Below, piece by piece: positions 32,811 through 41,532 of a stretch of 64,000 nucleotides of DNA. The stretch's first letter is position 1. Each line of letters opens with the position of its first letter. The position numbers were made by a program, and so were the translations under genes. The DNA is from Aquisalinus luteolus (lineage in GTDB: Bacteria; Pseudomonadota; Alphaproteobacteria; Caulobacterales; Parvularculaceae). The DNA lies in the NCBI RefSeq assembly GCF_009712425.2, contig NZ_VCJR02000003.1, forward strand, positions 278,559 to 342,558, written 5' to 3'. The notes beneath the pieces are model-generated. The model saw only the letters and a list, made by a program, of their open reading frames with translations, was not told the origin of the DNA and ran no database searches.

Positions 32811-33736
32811 GCAAAGTTCCGCTCATCATCAGATGGCCCGTGGCAAAGATGCCTGCGCTTGGGGCGTATGAAGTCTATCGGCACAGCGCCGACATTACCC
32901 CGACAACCGATATTCCGACCACGGCAACCAAGGTCAATGAGTTGCGGGGCCATAGCATGGCCTTCGCTGCCGATCCAAACACGACGTACTACTTCTTCGT
33001 CCGGTTCCGAAATGATGGCAACGGCCAGTTCTCGGACTGGATCAACGGCAGCGTCACGACCGGCGAATTGGCTATTCGTGAGGCGACGGCCCCGCTTTCC
33101 ATCACCGACGACACGGTATCGCTAGCCTTTGACGATACACAATTCGAGGTCAACGAAAGCGACGAGCTGGCAATCATCGCCCTGGCGTGGTCGCTGATCA
33201 CGGGCAAGCCAACAACCCTTGCGGGGTATGGCATCACCAATGCGCTGGCGCTTGCCGGTGGCACGATGACCGGCGACTTGCGGTTCACCAAACCCGCCTC
33301 GATCTGGCTGGACGGCACGAACGGACGGTTGCTGCTGGCCATCGAGGACGGAACCGGACGGTGGGTGATCAAGTGGAACGCCACGCGCGGCACAAGCGAG
33401 ACGGCGATTACCGGAGATCACTGCTTCCGCCTGCGCTCGACACCGTCAGACCCGACCGACAGCCTGCTGGTGCTCGAATATGGCGGGCAACCCGGCGCTG
33501 GCAATCCGATCACATGGGCCACGGTGTTGGAGCTTGGCAACGGCCTGTTCGAGTACAATGGCGATGCTCTGGCGGTGAAGGGTGCAGTCACGGCGCTGAC
33601 GGATTCCTCCGGCGGCACTGCGACCGATACGATTTCTGCTGTTTCCGGCTCCGGCGCGGACACCGCGATCAATGACAATATTGCCAGTCTGGCAGCAAAA
33701 ATAGAAGAGCTGCGAGCACTGCTCGACAATTCGTAG
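32807..33736 (+). CDS. Tail fibre protein with FN3-like start
   Basis: 309 aa. Begins with an FN3-like segment (YEVYRHSADITPTTD, YYFFVRFRNDGNGQFSDW). The middle WSLITGKPTTLAGYGIT, then LAGGTMTGDLRF is the tail-fibre repeat seen in many phages. C-terminal coiled coil (NIASLAAKIEELRALLDN) may trimerise. Confidence 0.78.
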   Translation: MSKVPLIIRWPVAKMPALGAYEVYRHSADITPTTDIPTTATKVNELRGHSMAFAADPNTTYYFFVRFRNDGNGQFSDWINGSVTTGELAIREATAPLSITDDTVSLAFDDTQFEVNESDELAIIALAWSLITGKPTTLAGYGITNALALAGGTMTGDLRFTKPASIWLDGTNGRLLLAIEDGTGRWVIKWNATRGTSETAITGDHCFRLRSTPSDPTDSLLVLEYGGQPGAGNPITWATVLELGNGLFEYNGDALAVKGAVTALTDSSGGTATDTISAVSGSGADTAINDNIASLAAKIEELRALLDNS

Positions 33737-33744
33737 GGGAACCG

Positions 33745-34422
33745 ATGACGACTTACGATTTCCCGTCCGGCATTCCAATCCTGCGACAGGGCTTTTGCGA
33801 TACAACGACCAATGACGATGTGTTCAAGGCAACGCGCGGCGGCGGGCTACCGGTCACACGGCGCGGGCCTGTTCTCTGGAAGCAGGAATTCTCGGTCATC
33901 ACATGGGGCGCGAAGGAAAGGGCGATGAAGGCCTTTCTCGCCAACATGGACGGTATGGTCAACACCTGCCGTGCGCCGGACTTTTTCTATTCGGCTGAGG
34001 AGGCGACAATCTCCCCGCAACCGGAGCTTATTCCATTCTTTGATGAGCTTTTCTTCATCACAGACTTTGAGGATGGCTCACCATTGGCGATCCTGATGCT
34101 GGGTGATCATGACAGGGGCGAAACGACCATAGCGGTAAACGCCAACCAGTCGCGGGTGAAACTGCTTACCGGCCATCGTGTCCAGATTGGAAATGGGCTG
34201 CACTACCTGACCAGCGATGCCGAGCTTGATGCGGACGGGACAGGCGATCTGGAGATTTATCCCCCGCTTCGCAAAGACACAACATCCGGCGCTGCGATTA
34301 TTGCCAGCGCCGCAAAGGGCCTGTGGAAGATTAAAGAGGTCTCCCGCCCGCAATTCGTCAGTCGCGGCTACTACCGCCGTGACTTCTCTCTTGTCGAGGA
34401 TATCCGCGCCGTAAGGGCCTGA
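33745..34422 (+). CDS. Tail protein of unknown role
   Basis: 225 aa. TTYDFPSGIPILRQGFC..., RRGPVLWKQEFSVITWGAKE, and a C-terminal RPQFVSRGYYRRDFSLVEDI. Such proteins sit between J-like and fibre genes in alphaproteobacterial phages. Likely structural. Confidence 0.65.
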   Translation: MTTYDFPSGIPILRQGFCDTTTNDDVFKATRGGGLPVTRRGPVLWKQEFSVITWGAKERAMKAFLANMDGMVNTCRAPDFFYSAEEATISPQPELIPFFDELFFITDFEDGSPLAILMLGDHDRGETTIAVNANQSRVKLLTGHRVQIGNGLHYLTSDAELDADGTGDLEIYPPLRKDTTSGAAIIASAAKGLWKIKEVSRPQFVSRGYYRRDFSLVEDIRAVRA

Positions 34423-34498
34423 TCCTTCTCCACCATTCCTGCCCCTGCCGTAACGGACCTCTGTGTCCGGACGGCTTCCTATTGTCTGTGAGGATAGA

Positions 34499-37400
34499 AT
34501 GACCGCAATCGGTGACGCTCTTGACGCCAAGAACGCAGCTAATACTCAAACCGCGCTTGAAAACACAGAGACCAAGGCGAATGCAACTGCTTCGGAAGTG
34601 GAGACGGCTCGCGGCTCATCTGACACGCTCGGCGATGAGGTTTCCGCCATCAAGTCTACGGCCAATGCCGCATCCAGCGCGATCAATGCGGCCAAAGGCT
34701 CAAGCGATACGCTTGCTGATGAAGTCTCTGCGATCAAGACCACAGCCAACGCCGCATCCACCGGCCTTGCCACGACGCAGACCGCTGTAACGGCCCTTAC
34801 CGGCGAGGTCACGACCGTAAAGACGACCGCCAATTCCAGTGCCAGCGCGATTGCCTTGGCTGCGGGCAATAGCCCGACCCTGAAAACCGAACTCAGCCGG
34901 ATCGAAGCTGTGGGTATCGCGGCGCAGGTCGCTGCTGGCACCGTCACCAAGGACATTGTGGGTCTCGCCAATGCGGACAACACGTCCGACGATGCCAAGC
35001 CTGTCTCTGTGCTACAGCAGGTCGAGTTCGACCGTATCGACACCCGCGTTGACGCGATGCAGGAGGGCTTCACGCCATGGACCGGCGATGCTGGCTATGA
35101 CGTGCGCCACCTGACCAGCGACCTGAATGCCGCCTATGGTCTGGAAGCGAACCTGCCCTCTGCCTTCACCGTTGTGACCAGCGCCAAGTGGGGCAAGGTG
35201 CTGCAGATCGAGGGTGAGCAGAAGCTGACCCGCAAGAAGCCGAACGTGGTTCGCAAGGGCCGGGTTGACCAGCATTTCATCGAGCTTATCAGGCTGGTCG
35301 ATTCAGAGCCGAATGGCGACGCGGTCGATGTGTATCTGCGTGAGTATTCCGGTAATGGCAGTGTGCTGAACACCACCCGAATTGCCCGCAAGGTGCCGCT
35401 GTTCTCCGAAGCGGCGGACGATGGCGATATCAAGCAGGTCTCGTTCAACGTCTCCGACAGCGCAGTTTCGGGCGTCGTCATCGATCACACACTGAACGCT
35501 TCAACGGCCCGCTACGAAGTCTATGTCCAGACCTATGGCGCTGCGACGAAGACCTGTGTTCGGGGCTTCACCTGGTTCGATAACACCACCCGTGCAGCAG
35601 ACAGCGACAGCGCGGCAGCGGTTGCAGCAGACAAGGCGACGGTCCAGACCCTGCATGACCAGACCTTCGCCTATCGCAACGAGGTCAACGAGAAGTTCAT
35701 CGGTGCCTATGCCAGTGACGTGAATGCCCTTGCCGCGTTCCCCGACCCGGATATCGGCGCGCGGTATTTCCGCACCAGCGACAATGTCGACCGGCAGTGG
35801 AACGGCTCCAGCTTTCAGAGCCTCGACGCGCCGGTAGGAGCGCTTCTGACCGAGACCCGCCCCACCGCGGCGCAAAAGCTGGCAGGCACGGACGACAACC
35901 CGAAATCCTTCTCCGCCAAGGACGCCCGCCAGACTGCCCAAGCCGCTGGTGCGCTCGCCCCGCTGATCCGCGATCCGTTTCTGGACAAATTCCCGAGAGG
36001 CTCTGCCGCCGTCGGCCAGCAGACCGAGCTGACCGAGTTCTGGGGTGTGACCCGTGCCACGGCGGTGGTTAATAGTGAAGTTGTCGACACGAAGTACGGC
36101 CCGGGCATCAAGTTTTCCTGCGCCTCGGGCGCGACCTATGGCCCTGCTGCCCTGTACCAGTATATCGACAAGGATGATGACCCGGACCTGTTCGAACGGG
36201 CCAAGCGCCTTGCCGGTCATGGAGCAGCGGTGCGGGCCATTTATGGCGCCAACTGGGCCGGGACCGTCTCTACCATCACGTCGAACATTCCCGACGACGC
36301 CCCAGCCCCGCAGACCGTGGCTACATCCGGTGCGCCGCAATTTGTGGACCTTGCCCAAACCAGCGTTTCCGGCCTGATCACGTCGGGCGCTGGCGAGGAA
36401 GACATCCGCGCCTCTGTGGTGGTGGATGACGAGGCGCAGAAAATCCTCATCTCCTATCGCATTGTTTTCGGTAACGCGGCGAGCGGCACCAATGAGGTGA
36501 CCTTGTGCCTGTTTAACTGGACGGGAGGGGACATTGCCCCACCCGTAGGCCAGCCCGTGGGCGGGGATAGCGGGTCCCCCATGGAACTGATCGGCTGGGG
36601 CCGCGACACCAAATTGAACACGGGCTGGAAGCCGACTAGCGTTCGTTTCGACGATGACCTGTATATCGGCAGCGCCAACGAGCTGAAAGGCGGGTTGACG
36701 CTTGCGGATGCGTTCGAGTACCTGCGCGGCCTGACACCGCGCCCCGGCGGCCTGAAGTTGACCATCAAGGGCGAGCACGAGACAGCTGAAAAGCTCTATC
36801 TCGACGGGCAGGACATTGCCAAGTTCGACCTGCGGGATTGTCGCCTGAACGTCACCGAGAACGTGACGGGTGTCGACCTTTTTGCCGGCATGTGGGGGCC
36901 ATACCTGTTCAACGCCGATTATGATGGTGGCAATGACATCGTCATCAATCCTGACGGCGATACGCTCACGGATTATATCGCCGAAAACACGATGATCATC
37001 GCGCGACACTTCGCGCTCGACCCGCGCAGCCGCAACAATGGCGAGACGGATAATGCTTATTATGGCGGCGACCTCGCCCGGGTCCGGTCCATTGCAACCA
37101 ACACCCTGACGCTGTGGGGACCGCTGAACGGCCATTACGAGCAACTGGACCCGACCATCTATCAGGATGAGGATTCAGAAGCGCCGAACTATCTCGCTGA
37201 CTTTGGCAACTGGCCTTACATCCGCGATGAACTGGATGGGTATACCCAAGCCAACAAGGCGAAAATCCTGATCCCGAAAGCGAAAATCCTGCGCAACGTC
37301 TCGCTGCCATGGATCGAGTACGAGGACGGGCACTATTCCGGCGATGCAGAGCCGTGGAGCGCGACGGCGGCAACCATTCGCGGCTGGCCAGGCGTTATCA

Positions 37401-38902
37401 TCGACAGCGTGGGCGGGATTGGTCGCTCCTATGGCACCTGCCTGTTCTTCGCGGGCTGCATGGGCGTGAAAATCCCTGCAGGCGCATTCGAGGATATGGA
37501 CGATCCGGCGGTGGCGGATGACCCGGGCGTGTCTGGCCTGCCTTATATCATCGCCACGGCTGGCTGTAAGGGCGTCGAGATCGACCCACCGATGGGCACG
37601 GACAGCCGTCACCTCGTCACCACGGCTGAAAACACCAATGATTTCGACGAGACGGATGTTGACCGGCTGATCGCGGGTTTTCGGTCAACCGGCATGAACA
37701 CGCGCGGCGGCGCGGTGGTGGGGCAGGCATCCTCGGGTCACGACTCACACCATGGGTCGAGCCTCGATAGCGCCTCCTGCGTCCTCGCCAGCCAGATCGG
37801 CGGCAACGGTCACGCGCTCAGGGGCAATGGCGTCGTGCGTTTCAACCCCAAGGCGGAAAGCTGCGTTACTGCTTTCTATGCCCTGTCCGACTTCCAGAAT
37901 AATGGCGGCGTCGATGTGCCGGGCCTCAACGGCAAGGGGCGCAGGAACCACACCACATCCATTCTGATCGCACCGACAGCGGAGAATATCCTGCGCCGCG
38001 TCTTCCAGTGCCAAGCTGCCGAGATGCAGATCACCGGCGGGTCGGACAGCGAGCAACACAGCCCGATGCTGGTCTCGACCAATAACGGCCGCATCGTCTT
38101 TGCCGGGGGTGAGCACAATTTCCGGATCACCGGCAAGCTGCCGTTCTATGACGAGAGCGCCTTCTTCTCGTCGCCCGCGATCCTGTCATCGGTGGGCGTG
38201 GCGCCGGGCTCTGACGCCTATGTCAAGACCTATGGCGTCGACTGGCAACAGGGTATCGAGGTGCATGCCGGTACGACGTTGAGAATTGACGCAGCCAATG
38301 CCGACAATGATGGCACGGCCATCCCGATCTTCGGTCCGCACACGAACTCGCTGATCCGCGTGGCTGGCGACGTGATCGTCAATTGTGGTGGGGACGTGAC
38401 GAAACTGCTGCCGGATGCGATGCTTAATGCCGGTCGGTTGAGGCTCGCCAAAGGCGGGCGCATCATCCTGACCGGCGATAACGCCAGCTCGATCACCGTG
38501 CCGCTGCTATATGACATCGATGAGCTGGGCAACGTGCCTTACGCCTACTGGCCGATCAACGGCCTTGCTGACGGGGCGAATGTGCAGGGCTTCCTGCCGT
38601 ATGCAGATACCGACAATTATGGTGTGCAGGTGAAGATCAACGGCGTTCTCGCCAACGGCCAGAACTTCGGCGGCACGATGCATTTCTATTCGTGGACGGA
38701 CACATCATCGGAATTTGAGCAGGGTGATGGCTTCCTCGCCGGGCCTCTGAACGGCTTTGCCAATGACGACACCGTCGCCGCGTCAATCACGGACAATCTG
38801 AAAGTCAACGTCACGCTGAAAGACAACTACCTGCGGGTCTATAACGAGACCAGTCAGGCGGTGGCTCACATGACGGTCGAGGCGAAGGGCCTGAAAGCAT
38901 GA
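34499..38902 (+). CDS. Large tail fibre/spike protein
   Basis: 1,467 aa from ATG 34499 (GAGGATAGA before it; the 34463 GTG is weaker). Residues 1-150 are heptad-like repeats built on EVSAIKTTANAAS units, forming a trimeric stalk. Middle part has DPDIGARYFRTSDNVDRQWN. The region from about 700 on has many short beta segments with glycine, as in beta-helix spikes. No enzyme motif seen. Major determinant of receptor binding. Confidence 0.82.
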   Translation: MTAIGDALDAKNAANTQTALENTETKANATASEVETARGSSDTLGDEVSAIKSTANAASSAINAAKGSSDTLADEVSAIKTTANAASTGLATTQTAVTALTGEVTTVKTTANSSASAIALAAGNSPTLKTELSRIEAVGIAAQVAAGTVTKDIVGLANADNTSDDAKPVSVLQQVEFDRIDTRVDAMQEGFTPWTGDAGYDVRHLTSDLNAAYGLEANLPSAFTVVTSAKWGKVLQIEGEQKLTRKKPNVVRKGRVDQHFIELIRLVDSEPNGDAVDVYLREYSGNGSVLNTTRIARKVPLFSEAADDGDIKQVSFNVSDSAVSGVVIDHTLNASTARYEVYVQTYGAATKTCVRGFTWFDNTTRAADSDSAAAVAADKATVQTLHDQTFAYRNEVNEKFIGAYASDVNALAAFPDPDIGARYFRTSDNVDRQWNGSSFQSLDAPVGALLTETRPTAAQKLAGTDDNPKSFSAKDARQTAQAAGALAPLIRDPFLDKFPRGSAAVGQQTELTEFWGVTRATAVVNSEVVDTKYGPGIKFSCASGATYGPAALYQYIDKDDDPDLFERAKRLAGHGAAVRAIYGANWAGTVSTITSNIPDDAPAPQTVATSGAPQFVDLAQTSVSGLITSGAGEEDIRASVVVDDEAQKILISYRIVFGNAASGTNEVTLCLFNWTGGDIAPPVGQPVGGDSGSPMELIGWGRDTKLNTGWKPTSVRFDDDLYIGSANELKGGLTLADAFEYLRGLTPRPGGLKLTIKGEHETAEKLYLDGQDIAKFDLRDCRLNVTENVTGVDLFAGMWGPYLFNADYDGGNDIVINPDGDTLTDYIAENTMIIARHFALDPRSRNNGETDNAYYGGDLARVRSIATNTLTLWGPLNGHYEQLDPTIYQDEDSEAPNYLADFGNWPYIRDELDGYTQANKAKILIPKAKILRNVSLPWIEYEDGHYSGDAEPWSATAATIRGWPGVIIDSVGGIGRSYGTCLFFAGCMGVKIPAGAFEDMDDPAVADDPGVSGLPYIIATAGCKGVEIDPPMGTDSRHLVTTAENTNDFDETDVDRLIAGFRSTGMNTRGGAVVGQASSGHDSHHGSSLDSASCVLASQIGGNGHALRGNGVVRFNPKAESCVTAFYALSDFQNNGGVDVPGLNGKGRRNHTTSILIAPTAENILRRVFQCQAAEMQITGGSDSEQHSPMLVSTNNGRIVFAGGEHNFRITGKLPFYDESAFFSSPAILSSVGVAPGSDAYVKTYGVDWQQGIEVHAGTTLRIDAANADNDGTAIPIFGPHTNSLIRVAGDVIVNCGGDVTKLLPDAMLNAGRLRLAKGGRIILTGDNASSITVPLLYDIDELGNVPYAYWPINGLADGANVQGFLPYADTDNYGVQVKINGVLANGQNFGGTMHFYSWTDTSSEFEQGDGFLAGPLNGFANDDTVAASITDNLKVNVTLKDNYLRVYNETSQAVAHMTVEAKGLKA

Positions 38903-39420
38903 ACGAGCACCTGACGACATCCCGCGCCGGGCGGCAACTGATCCGGCACTTCGAAGGGTTGGTGCTGGTCGCCGCGCCGTGCCCGGCGGGCATCCCCACG
39001 GTCGGCGTCGGCCATACCGGCGACGATGTGCGCCTCGGCATGGTCATCACCCGGGCCGATGCCGACCGGCTGCTGACGCGGGATCTCAAACGGTTCGAGG
39101 CCGTGGTGAAGGACGCCGTGACCGTGCCACTGTCGCAGGGCGAGTTCGACGCGCTGGTCTCGCTGGTGTTCAACATCGGCGAGGGCGCGTTCCGGTCATC
39201 GACCTGCCTGAAACGGTTGAACGCTGGCGACCGGGACGGAGCCGCCGAGGCCCTGACCTGGTGGAACAAGGCGACGGTGAACGGGGAAAAGGTAGAGGTT
39301 GATGGTCTGACCAGACGGCGTAAGGCAGAGGCGGACCTGTTCTTTAACAGCAAGCCCAAGGTTCAGCCTATCAGGTTGCCGGATAATGTCTGCCGGTGGA
39401 CGGAGAGGCGACGGCCTTAA
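38899..39420 (+). CDS. Endolysin, GH24 lysozyme
   Basis: 173 aa, ATGA overlap with the fibre gene. Catalytic pattern Glu19 (HFEG), Cys28 and Thr34 matches the E-8-C/D-5-T spacing of T4/P1-type lysozymes, with GVGHT next. LVSLVFNIGEGAF and RRRKAEADLFF are further family motifs. No signal-anchor segment, so it should depend on a holin. Tail of about 25 residues is atypical. Confidence 0.9.
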   Translation: MNEHLTTSRAGRQLIRHFEGLVLVAAPCPAGIPTVGVGHTGDDVRLGMVITRADADRLLTRDLKRFEAVVKDAVTVPLSQGEFDALVSLVFNIGEGAFRSSTCLKRLNAGDRDGAAEALTWWNKATVNGEKVEVDGLTRRRKAEADLFFNSKPKVQPIRLPDNVCRWTERRRP

Positions 39421-39637
39421 GCAGTTTTCGTTTTGCCTTCCGCCGCTTTAGCTCTTCAAGGGCGGGGCCGGTCGGGCGCAGACCGTACAGATAATTGTAT
39501 GTCTGCCGAGAGATAGGCTTTTGCTGAAAGGTTGTGTCCTCCGCCATTGTAACAATGGGGATCGTCGGAAAGTCCCAACAAACCCACGCAGCAACACTTA
39601 GCGCCAGCGCTACTCCAAGCCAGATATAAAGTTCCAT
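39371..39637 (-). CDS. 88-aa membrane-anchored protein
   Basis: Start at 39637 after GGAGAGAGAT. MELYIWLGVALALSVAAWVC is one membrane helix; the cytoplasmic tail is basic (RRKAKRKLLKA). Its 3' end runs 50 bases into the endolysin gene. First of three leftward genes inside the lysis cassette. Function unknown. Confidence 0.62.
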   Translation of the reverse strand: MELYIWLGVALALSVAAWVCWDFPTIPIVTMAEDTTFQQKPISRQTYNYLYGLRPTGPALEELKRRKAKRKLLKAVASPSTGRHYPAT

Positions 39638-39649
39638 ATCTCTCTCCAG

Positions 39650-39820
39650 TCAGTCGGCCTTGGCCAGCTCGTGCAGGTGGCAAAACTTGGGGCCATCATC
39701 ATCCCAATCAACCCGTGCCCACAGGTTCGCGTTAACTGACGAAAGGGTGCCGGTATTGCCCCTACCACGAAGGACAACGCGGTCGCCGGTCTCGGGAGTG
39801 CTCTTCGGGGCCTTAGCCAT
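39650..39820 (-). CDS. 56-aa small beta-rich protein
   Basis: Frame MAKAPKSTPETGDRVVLRGR... ending HELAKAD, after GGAGAGAAAT. The GDRVVLRGRGNTGTLSSVNA stretch looks like a KOW/SH3-type barrel. Short leftward gene between the membrane-anchored and HNH genes. Not recognised further. Confidence 0.65.
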   Translation of the reverse strand: MAKAPKSTPETGDRVVLRGRGNTGTLSSVNANLWARVDWDDDGPKFCHLHELAKAD

Positions 39821-39853
39821 ATTTCTCTCCGGTTAATTGGTGCGGGCCGGGCG

Positions 39854-40252
39854 TTATGCATCCGACCGATGGAGCTCCAAATGATGTCCGCGACATAGCC
39901 ATCGGACAACTAGCGGTTTGTCGTAGTCGTCATGATGGGCGTCAACGCGCTCTGCGCCACAAACCTCGCACGGTTGTCTCGATAGACGGCCTCTTTTTAT
40001 CGCCTCTTCAACGGCGTGGTGGGCCTGCCTGACTTTTATTGGGACAGACCGCCTCCACTTTGCGGTGCGCTCAGCCTGCGTGAGTCCATCCCTCATCGCC
40101 TCAGAGTTCATTCTCGCCTGATGGGACCTTTGACACTGTCGAGAGCAAAACTTGCCGCCGCCGCGCCTCACCTCATAGGGGATTGCTAAAAACTCCAAGC
40201 CGCAGCGCTGGCACACGGTAAGAATGGTCTTGGTTCTTGATGGGAATGTCAT
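39854..40252 (-). CDS. HNH-type zinc endonuclease
   Basis: 132 aa from ATG 40252. Two zinc knuckles: CQRCGLEFLAIPYEVRRGG with FCSRQCQRSH, and later CEVCGAERVDAHHDDYDKP with LCRGHHLELHR. The second is the HNH form found in phage homing endonucleases, with DAHHDDY as the first His pair. It lies in the leftward insert between endolysin and spanin genes. Confidence 0.78.
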   Translation of the reverse strand: MTFPSRTKTILTVCQRCGLEFLAIPYEVRRGGGKFCSRQCQRSHQARMNSEAMRDGLTQAERTAKWRRSVPIKVRQAHHAVEEAIKRGRLSRQPCEVCGAERVDAHHDDYDKPLVVRWLCRGHHLELHRSDA

Positions 40253-40331
40253 TGGGTTGCCTTTAAAACCGCTTCTACTTTCAGCGCCGCCGCACCATCC
40301 ATCATTATACAGACTCACAGGCAGAAATTCA

Positions 40332-40733
40332 ATGATTAACCTGATACCATTGCCTTGGAAAATAGGCGGTGCCGCTGCAATTGGCGTGCTGATTATGGCC
40401 GCTATCTGGTGGCGGCTCGATCTCGCCTATGAGCGTGGTCTAACCGCTGGTGATGCCCGCACGGAAAAGGTCTGGCGCAAGATCAACGCAGACGCTCTCA
40501 GCGAGGCGCAGGAGCGCAGCGCTCAGGAAATGGCTGCTGCCATGTCCCGGCAAAGAGACGCCCTTGTGAGGGCTGCCACGGCCCGAGAACAGGCCATGGC
40601 AAAATCACTGGAACAGAAGAACGCCCGCCTCAAAGCCTTAAAGGAGAATTCCAATGAAGCGCTGGATCGCTGCCTTGGCACTGATTTGCCTGCCGAGTAT
40701 CTTAACCGCCTGCCAAACGTCACCCTCGGTTGA
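40332..40733 (+). CDS. i-spanin (Rz-like)
   Basis: 133 aa from ATG 40332. N-terminal membrane segment (GGAAAIGVLIMAAIWW) then a periplasmic coiled coil rich in A, Q, R, E (LSEAQERSAQEMAAAMSRQR). It overlaps the lipoprotein o-spanin gene by 80 bases in another frame, as Rz/Rz1 pairs do. Should link inner and outer membranes during lysis. Confidence 0.85.
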   Translation: MINLIPLPWKIGGAAAIGVLIMAAIWWRLDLAYERGLTAGDARTEKVWRKINADALSEAQERSAQEMAAAMSRQRDALVRAATAREQAMAKSLEQKNARLKALKENSNEALDRCLGTDLPAEYLNRLPNVTLG

Positions 40734-40920
40734 GTATGTCGAGATACCGGTAGAAGTGCCGGTCGTCATTACACCTCCCTATGACATGGTAAAGCAACGC
40801 TGTGAGCTGTTCCTGACAGACAGCCAGATCATCACCGTACTGGAAGGGCTGGTCGGCTATTCCGATTGCCTCGAAGCCCAGCGCCTTGAGCTAGAAGAGT
40901 GGGTGAGGGCGCAGGCATGA
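40654..40920 (+). CDS. o-spanin (Rz1-like lipoprotein)
   Basis: 88 aa. MKRWIAALALICLPSILTAC has a lipobox LTAC (Cys20), followed by a proline-containing VEVPVVITPPYD segment. Starts inside the i-spanin gene. Longer than lambda Rz1 (60 aa), with an extra C-terminal helix. Confidence 0.82.
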   Translation: MKRWIAALALICLPSILTACQTSPSVEYVEIPVEVPVVITPPYDMVKQRCELFLTDSQIITVLEGLVGYSDCLEAQRLELEEWVRAQA

Positions 40921-41213
40921 GCCTGGTTGTTGTAACGGGGTGGCTCTCATTCGCTTTGTATGCCGCCTGCATCGTGACCGGCTTCTGGTCTCTGAAGCAT
41001 GTCGCTCACTCTCGCACGCTATGGGCCGGGTATTATCTGGGAATGGCGAGCTGCTTCATGGTTGTCTACCTGCTTCCCGGATACCTCACCAGTGAGCAAT
41101 ATCAATCTTTCAATTCCGAGAGGGCGCTTCTCTGGAACCTTTTTCACATCATCAACGCGGCGGGCATGATGTTCACGCACATAAAAAAAATTCTGGACGG
41201 TAATGATGGATAA
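40917..41213 (+). CDS. Holin-like membrane protein
   Basis: 98 aa, ATGA overlap. Three hydrophobic stretches: VVVTGWLSFALYAACIVTGF, WAGYYLGMASCFMVVYLLPG and LWNLFHIINAAGMM. Follows the spanins, so it may be a holin or antiholin. Assigned by topology and place only. Confidence 0.6.
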   Translation: MSLVVVTGWLSFALYAACIVTGFWSLKHVAHSRTLWAGYYLGMASCFMVVYLLPGYLTSEQYQSFNSERALLWNLFHIINAAGMMFTHIKKILDGNDG

Positions 41214-41514
41214 GCTGGTGGAACTTTGGAACAAGCTGGCTGATCTGGTCATCATTTCTCTCTTTGTCACCTTTGCAACCGTCCTGCTTGTCAAGGAGTG
41301 GCGACGTTCACGGATGATCCCCCTTGCTGCGATGATCTTGGGGCCGGTGTTTGGGCTTGTGGGTCTGGAAATGTTCGGACCCGGAATGAGCATCGCCGCA
41401 ACTGTGGTCGGAACGGTCATGGGGCCGGGCATCGTGCTTTTCATGCAAAAGCCGGAAAACAATCGAGCCTTTGTTCAAAGGGCCTTGGATCACATTTTCC
41501 CCCCGAAAAAGTAG
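41203..41514 (+). CDS. Holin-like membrane protein
   Basis: 103 aa (102 from the second ATG). Hydrophobic segments LADLVIISLFVTFATVLLV, IPLAAMILGPVFGLVGLEMF, IAATVVGTVMGPGIVLFM; charged ends. Overlaps the previous gene by 11 bases. The pair may be holin and antiholin. Confidence 0.6.
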   Translation: MMDKLVELWNKLADLVIISLFVTFATVLLVKEWRRSRMIPLAAMILGPVFGLVGLEMFGPGMSIAATVVGTVMGPGIVLFMQKPENNRAFVQRALDHIFPPKK

Positions 41515-41532
41515 CAACCGGCAGGAGACAGC

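Noticed and set aside
35501..37144. 547-aa minus-strand frame inside the tail fibre gene
   Set aside because: High GC makes long antisense frames. The plus frame has clear fibre features and continuous operon coupling.
39610..39909. 99-aa minus-strand frame beginning MSDGYVADI
   Set aside because: The 56-aa frame at 39650-39820 has a good ribosome site and typical composition and occupies the same bases in another frame.
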